Positions 59,474-64,000 of a stretch of DNA of 64,000 bases are shown here, in pieces. The stretch is from Pacificoceanicola onchidii (GTDB lineage Bacteria; Pseudomonadota; Alphaproteobacteria; Rhodobacterales; Rhodobacteraceae). Numbering within the stretch: position 1 is the first letter of the stretch; each line of letters opens with the position of its first letter. The position numbers and the translations under genes were made by a program. The notes under the pieces are model-generated. The model was not told where the DNA came from. It saw only the letters and a program-made list of their open reading frames with translations, and did no database searches. The DNA lies in the NCBI RefSeq assembly GCF_004804335.1, contig NZ_SRXY01000004.1:124001-188000 (forward strand). The letters run 5' to 3'.

Positions 59474-61018
59474 ATGTCGGAAGCATCTATGGAAACAAAC
59501 GTTCAGAAAAGCAGTGTGAACACACCGCTGTTTTTGATTTCAGGGGGCTTTATAGCTCTGTTTTGCCTTGCAGCGCTGATCAATCTTGATGCGTTGTCGG
59601 CGGCTGTGGATTGGGGCTTCAATGTCGCGGCCACCTATTTTGGTCTATATTGGCAGGTCCTGCTTCTGGCGACCTTCCTGATCGGCCTCGTGCTTTGCGT
59701 TCTGCCCGGTGGGAAAGCGATCATGGGCAACCTGGCGGCACCTGAGTTTTCGTTGTTCCAATGGGGATCGATGATCATGTGTACCCTGCTTGCCGGGGGT
59801 GGTGTGTTCTGGGCAGCTGGTGAGCCAATCGCGCACTTCCTCTACTCGCCGCCGCTCTATGGCGCTGAGGGGGGAACCCAGGCCGCCGTGAACCCGGCCA
59901 TTGCACAAAGCTTCATGCATTGGGGCTTTCTGGCATGGGCGATCCTGGGATCGCTGTCGACGGTCATGTTGATGCACTACCACTACGAAAAGGGTTTGCC
60001 GCTGGCACCGCGAACGCTGCTTTACCCACTGTTTGGCGACAGGGCGATCAACGGTCCTATCGGACTGATCGCGGACGCAGCGTCGATCATCGCTGTGGTT
60101 GCCGGGACTGTTGGCCCCATCGGGTTCCTGGGGCTTCAGGTGAGCTATGGTCTGTCGGACCTGTTCGGCATTCCGGATGTTTTTGCCACTCAGCTTGTCG
60201 TCATCGGCGGCCTTGTCGCGATCTACACGATCTCGGCGATGACCGGCTTGTCGCGCGGCATTCAGCTCTTGTCAAAGATCAACGTGATCCTTGCAGGCGC
60301 TCTGTTGGTCTTTGTCCTGCTGGCAGGCCCGACTGGCTTCATCTTCGGGTCGTTCCTCTCGGGCTTTGGCACCTATCTGGGCAACTTCTTCCAGATGGCG
60401 CTGTTCCGCGGGGATGCAGGTGTCTTTGGCGAACCTGGCTGGCTTGGCTGGTGGACCGTGTTCTTTTGGGGCTGGTTCATGGGGTATGGCCCACTGATGG
60501 CGATGTTCATCGCTCGGGTTTCACGCGGCCGTTCAATCCGTTCGATTGTCATTATGCTGTCGATCATCGCGCCAATCGTGACCAACTTCTGGTTCACCAT
60601 CATCGGTGGTACCGGCATCGCGATGGAACTGGCCGAGCCTGGCACCGTCTCGACCGCGTTCGAAGGTTTCAACCTGCCTGCGGCGCTGCTGGCGATAACC
60701 GGCAACCTGCCGATGGGCTTTGCGATCTCGATCCTGTTCCTGATCCTGACAACTATCTTCGTGGCCACGACCGGTGACTCGATGAGCTACGTCATCTCTG
60801 CCACCATGGGCGACAGCGACAACCCGTCAACCGGCGTGCGCGTTTTCTGGGGTATCGCAATGGGTGTAATGGCCGTCATCCTGATCTCGGTTGGCTCGGG
60901 CGGTGTGTCCAAGCTGCAAAGCTTTATCGTCGTCACCGCCGTGCCGGTGTCGCTGATCCTGTTGCCGTCGCTGTGGGATGCTTTGCGCATCACCTTGGCC
61001 AAAGGCAAAGAAAGCTAA
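59474..61018 (+). CDS. BCCT family transporter (betaine/carnitine/choline type)
   Basis: The 514-residue protein has about twelve membrane segments. The BCCT hallmark TM8 region WWTVFFWGWFMGYGPLMAMFIARVSRGRS is clear, and a helix FMHWGFLAWAI corresponds to the aromatic ligand-box helix. Instead of the usual GIG-type ion site it has AGGGVFWAAGEPIAHF. It should import a quaternary-amine zwitterion with Na+ or H+. An AAGGAGGGG site precedes the ATG. The gene ends 6 bases before a perfect 12-bp hairpin. Confidence 0.92.
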   Translation: MSEASMETNVQKSSVNTPLFLISGGFIALFCLAALINLDALSAAVDWGFNVAATYFGLYWQVLLLATFLIGLVLCVLPGGKAIMGNLAAPEFSLFQWGSMIMCTLLAGGGVFWAAGEPIAHFLYSPPLYGAEGGTQAAVNPAIAQSFMHWGFLAWAILGSLSTVMLMHYHYEKGLPLAPRTLLYPLFGDRAINGPIGLIADAASIIAVVAGTVGPIGFLGLQVSYGLSDLFGIPDVFATQLVVIGGLVAIYTISAMTGLSRGIQLLSKINVILAGALLVFVLLAGPTGFIFGSFLSGFGTYLGNFFQMALFRGDAGVFGEPGWLGWWTVFFWGWFMGYGPLMAMFIARVSRGRSIRSIVIMLSIIAPIVTNFWFTIIGGTGIAMELAEPGTVSTAFEGFNLPAALLAITGNLPMGFAISILFLILTTIFVATTGDSMSYVISATMGDSDNPSTGVRVFWGIAMGVMAVILISVGSGGVSKLQSFIVVTAVPVSLILLPSLWDALRITLAKGKES

Positions 61019-61023
61019 AAAAC

Positions 61024-61053
61024 ATGATGGGCACCTGTCCGGGTGCCCATCAT
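61024..61053 (+). terminator. Hairpin after the BCCT gene
   Basis: A perfect 12-bp stem ATGATGGGCACC/GGTGCCCATCAT with loop TGTCCG. The following bases (ACCCTGTTTGTCC) form a weak T tract, so it may be a partial terminator or a processing site within the operon. Confidence 0.65.
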
Positions 61054-61124
61054 ACCCTGTTTGTCCGTCCTTATCCGAGAACCGGTTGAAAGCTAGAAGT
61101 GTCCTGAACGCAAAGGCAAATATC

Positions 61125-62798
61125 ATGAACGCAACTTCGCTCCGCGACCCACGACTTGTCATGCGCTTGTCCCGGCTGGGATCGATGCATCAATGCCGCC
61201 TGAGTTTCATGCGTGTGCTGACACGCCGCATGGCCGAGGAAAACTGGTCTTTCGCGCGTCCGAAGTTCGATATTGATGAAAACGGTGTCGGTCATGCCGT
61301 CTATGTGGCGCAGGGACCTGAACGCGCCTATTCGCTGGTTGCGTTTGCCCATGATTTGCCGCCCGAGATGCGGTCAGACCGGGTGATTGCCACCGCGTGG
61401 GACGCCACCTTTACCCTATTTGACGGCATCCCGACGGAGGACGACATCGTGCGTCTGTCGCAAAATGTCCCTTATCAGGAAGCAGGTCGCGTGACCGAAA
61501 AAGAGCTTTCGGTTTCGCGTGCCAACCGCTCGGTGCGCCTGTGGGAGCATTTTGTCGATGCGCTGTCACGGGGCCACCAGCCCGACGCCGACAAAATTGA
61601 GGCTGTAGGCTACCTGATGCGCACAACAGCCGTTTACGGATCCGGGAAACTGGGGGCCTCGGACTATGGCGCCATTTCCGACCGGCCCGAATTCGCCGTG
61701 CCTTTCCAGGTCGAGATGCTTTCGGTTTTCCTGACCCGCGCCTTTGTGCGCGATCTGGTCAATCATATGGCGCAGATGCGTGGCGGCGACAGCGCCGTCG
61801 CTATGTCGCGGGAAATTGCCCATGGTCTCGGGATCGGCAACTCGACCGGCCTTGGTCTGGGGCCTTTCATCATCAACCACCCCTTGTTGTTCAACAACTG
61901 GATCATGGCGCGCGAGGAGGCGATTGCACGCGTGCGTTCGGTCGAGACCGTATCGCAGGAGGAGCGGAACCAATTCCATGAAGTATTGCAGCGTAGCCTG
62001 ATTTCGGTTTCTCGATGGAAGTCTGAGCACCCGGTGCAGATCGAACGGCTGACCGCCTTGCGAGCCGATATCGACCTGCTAAAGCAGCATCTTGCAAACG
62101 GCGCGCTGGACACGACCTTCCCGTGGGACAAGCTGGTGACATGGAGTGAACAGGAGCTGAGCGAAGAAGGGCAGGAATATGTGGCCTCTCTGATCCTGGA
62201 ACCCTATAGCGATCTTGTCGATGATCTTGCGTCATCGATGTCCGACATCGATCCGGACACGTTCCGCATCGACGGCAGCTTGTCGGTTGATGAAATGCGC
62301 GCGCTGATCGAAGCAAGGTTCGGCTGGGCTTTGAACCTGGATTGGGGTGCCACGGAAAACTGTGCCCGAGCATGGTATGTATCAGCCGAAAAGCTGGAGC
62401 CTCGGGTGGGCGAGCGGTTCGAAGAGCCGATTTCCCAATTCGAAATCCCGCTGGCCCCCGCCCGTGATGCCGTCGCTGCTCATGCGGAGTTGCGCAATTG
62501 GGAGGGCACCAAGCCGATTGCAGAATTCCTGCTGCGCCACCCTGAGCATCGGCACACGATCCGCCGCGCACAGATCGGAGCCAATGCGCCCTACAGCGAG
62601 ATCAACGACAATACAATTTCGTCCGAACTGTTCCCTGTCGATCTTTTGCGGGTCAAGCTGGCGTTCTTCGGCGCCACGCAATTCTCCCCCCGGTCTGATC
62701 GTTGGGTGCGGATTTGCATGTACGGCAATGCGCCATACCCAGAAGATCTGACCAACAGCGACGCAGATCTGTGGGTCTACCCGGAGGTGACAGCATGA
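61125..62798 (+). CDS. Protein of unknown family, coupled to DUF3726 gene
   Basis: A 557-residue cytoplasmic protein I do not recognise. No signal peptide or membrane segment. Conserved-looking glycine-rich stretches are TTAVYGSGKLGASDYG (about 176-191) and GLGIGNSTGLGLGPFIINHP (about 246-265), with many acidic residues in the C-terminal half. ATG at 61125 with AAAGG upstream. Its TGA overlaps the DUF3726 ATG (ATGA), so the two should be a functional pair. It lies downstream of the BCCT gene and may be the enzyme that starts breakdown of the imported amine; that is inference. Confidence 0.8.
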   Translation: MNATSLRDPRLVMRLSRLGSMHQCRLSFMRVLTRRMAEENWSFARPKFDIDENGVGHAVYVAQGPERAYSLVAFAHDLPPEMRSDRVIATAWDATFTLFDGIPTEDDIVRLSQNVPYQEAGRVTEKELSVSRANRSVRLWEHFVDALSRGHQPDADKIEAVGYLMRTTAVYGSGKLGASDYGAISDRPEFAVPFQVEMLSVFLTRAFVRDLVNHMAQMRGGDSAVAMSREIAHGLGIGNSTGLGLGPFIINHPLLFNNWIMAREEAIARVRSVETVSQEERNQFHEVLQRSLISVSRWKSEHPVQIERLTALRADIDLLKQHLANGALDTTFPWDKLVTWSEQELSEEGQEYVASLILEPYSDLVDDLASSMSDIDPDTFRIDGSLSVDEMRALIEARFGWALNLDWGATENCARAWYVSAEKLEPRVGERFEEPISQFEIPLAPARDAVAAHAELRNWEGTKPIAEFLLRHPEHRHTIRRAQIGANAPYSEINDNTISSELFPVDLLRVKLAFFGATQFSPRSDRWVRICMYGNAPYPEDLTNSDADLWVYPEVTA

Positions 62799-63439
62799 CA
62801 TTCGCATTGATCGAAGTAGAAGCCATGGCCAAGAAAGCCGCCCGCGGAGCCGGTTACGGCTGGGGTATGGCCGAAGAAGCCGCCAAGGCCACCCGTGCGC
62901 TCTGCGCTGTGGGTCTTGACGGCGTCGCCGCGCTCGCAGCTGCCTTGACCTCTGTTGACGGGAAAAACCTCTCTGAGGTGAGACCATCGACACTTAGTGG
63001 AGACTGGCGTGGAGAAACGGGGGCCCTCTGCCCTGTATCAACGGGCGCAGCGCTTTCAGATAGTGTTCAGATCTGGGCCAAAGAAGGTAAGCGGATCACA
63101 AACATCAACGTTCCTGTTCTACTCGTTCCTTTTGCCATGAATGCTGCGCGCCATCACGGCCAAACAGTGACGCTGACATGGGGCGGTTCCCAAGTCGTGA
63201 CCGACGGTTCGTCAGTGGATGTCTCATTGGACCATGAGTACAAAGAGAACGAGATTGCGGACATGGCAACCGTCAGGGTCGGAGGGCAGTTGACCTCTCC
63301 CAGCGCATCTCATTTCCGTTCAGCACCAGCAGCCGACGATTGGAAAACGCTGTGTGATCTGGCACAGCGCACCTACGCCCCGGACACCGAGGAATCCCGG
63401 CGCAAGGGTGCAGGCGCGGGGCTGACCGACAACGACTGA
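62795..63439 (+). CDS. DUF3726 domain-containing protein
   Basis: The 214-residue protein matches DUF3726 (PF12525): the N-terminal IEVEAMAKKAARGAGYGWGMAEEAAKATRAL is characteristic. A soluble protein rich in Ala and Gly with no known activity. It overlaps the 557-residue gene by four bases with a strong GGAGGT site upstream, and the two probably act together. It is the last gene of the BCCT locus. Confidence 0.78.
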   Translation: MTFALIEVEAMAKKAARGAGYGWGMAEEAAKATRALCAVGLDGVAALAAALTSVDGKNLSEVRPSTLSGDWRGETGALCPVSTGAALSDSVQIWAKEGKRITNINVPVLLVPFAMNAARHHGQTVTLTWGGSQVVTDGSSVDVSLDHEYKENEIADMATVRVGGQLTSPSASHFRSAPAADDWKTLCDLAQRTYAPDTEESRRKGAGAGLTDND

Positions 63440-63893
63440 CACGGCCAGTCGCTGAGCATTGGCGGTAGAATGGCGAGGGCTTCATTCGCCGCCATTGCCA
63501 TTCACTTTAACGCTGCGCTTTGGACGAATGGCAGCTGTGACGGCCCGCGCCGCAAGAGACGTCGCAGCTGCCAGAACCAGCACCCCAATCATGGCGCCAG
63601 CCCGGAGTTTCCCGAGGTGGCTCGAAGACGTTCAACGACCCTGCCCTCCCCTTCGGGTCTGCATTGTTAAGCAGTTTCAAACGACATTCCGCAAGTCGGC
63701 TCAAGATACAGGGCCAGTGGATGGTAAGGACGGCGATGCGATGGCAGCAGGAAAAAGACGCGTGGACACCGCGAGAAGGGCGGCAGTGCTCAGCGATATG
63801 GTGGCTAGGTTACCCTGATCGCACAGAGCTTTCAGGAAACGTTTTTCCGGCGCAACCGAACGGCTAAACCTCGGTTTGCCTGCCTGTTCCAGC
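63440..63893. other. Intergenic region without supported gene
   Basis: The 454 bases after DUF3726 contain only short unsupported frames and degenerate intergenic repeat-like sequence (for example AAGTCGGCTC near 63692). No RNA gene or mobile element is recognised. Confidence 0.45.
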
Positions 63894-64000
63894 TCACGCC
63901 TCGCCGACAACACTGACACTGTAGCGGGAGAAGGCCTCATCACGGATAGGTTTTACCGCTTCATACTCGGGGCTCTGAAAGACCGACGCAACGGCATCGT
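63894..64000 (-). CDS. DUF1330 family protein, 3' end only
   Basis: The last 34 codons of a minus-strand gene entering from beyond the window end. The peptide includes VFQSPEYEAVKPIRDEAF, the C-terminal signature of small DUF1330 proteins (ferredoxin-like fold), and ends SVSVVGEA before TGA at 63896-63894. The rest of the gene and its start are outside the window. Confidence 0.65.
   Translation of the reverse strand, partial: DAVASVFQSPEYEAVKPIRDEAFSRYSVSVVGEA

Overview
The window looks like chromosomal DNA of a marine-type alphaproteobacterium of the Rhodobacteraceae (Roseobacter group). The G+C is high, and many genes overlap by 1 to 4 bases (TGATG, ATGA). The F1 ATP synthase operon has the order delta, alpha, gamma, beta, epsilon with no Fo genes beside it. 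Several small families look typical of that group: DUF2125, the methyltransferase divergent from gloB, and DUF1801. The placement comes from gene content and reading of the sequence, not from a database search.

Layout. 1-5.2 kb, minus strand: the start of an RND efflux pump with its periplasmic adaptor, then moaB, a LysE exporter and a family 4-like uracil-DNA glycosylase. 5.3-9.5 kb, plus strand: pyrB, two small membrane proteins, a dihydroorotase homologue that has lost its metal ligands, and plsY. 9.5-13.2 kb: a hydrolase, a DsbA-family isomerase, prs, DUF1801 and an H-type lectin gene. Two inverted copies of a roughly 205-bp intergenic repeat lie at 7.3 and 13.0 kb. 13.2-18.2 kb: the F1 ATPase operon. 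18.2-32.3 kb: core genes (methyltransferase, gloB, clpA, M23 peptidase, an ExbB/OmpA-like pair with a very long coiled coil, ChaC-like, DUF2125, panB/panC, and a DUF4375-like protein).

32.5-43.3 kb, plus strand: a peptide/nickel-type ABC importer combined with a fluoroacetate-dehalogenase-like hydrolase, an aldehyde dehydrogenase, two SDR dehydrogenases and a P1-family peptidase. A lower-G+C HNH endonuclease gene interrupts the cluster after the binding protein. 43.3-48.5 kb, minus strand: SseB-like, a second glycosylase-like protein, a KpsE/KpsT pair without KpsM, and an ArsR-permease operon with its own operator-like palindrome and terminator. A tRNA-Ser(GGA) follows at 48.75 kb.

Beyond the tRNA the window becomes accessory and is devoted to quaternary amines. 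A LysR gene faces proX-proV-proW-betC, probably for uptake of choline-type osmolytes and hydrolysis of choline-O-sulfate. A hairpin terminator between proX and proV would favour extra binding protein. Next come RidA and LysR (divergent), then a probable operon of aldehyde dehydrogenase, a divergent M19 'dipeptidase', a BCCT transporter, a 557-residue protein of unknown family and a DUF3726 protein. Two nearly identical T-N11-A palindromes bracket the second LysR gene. This locus (55.5-63.4 kb) is the best candidate for an undescribed catabolic system. The last 0.1 kb holds the 3' end of a DUF1330 gene.
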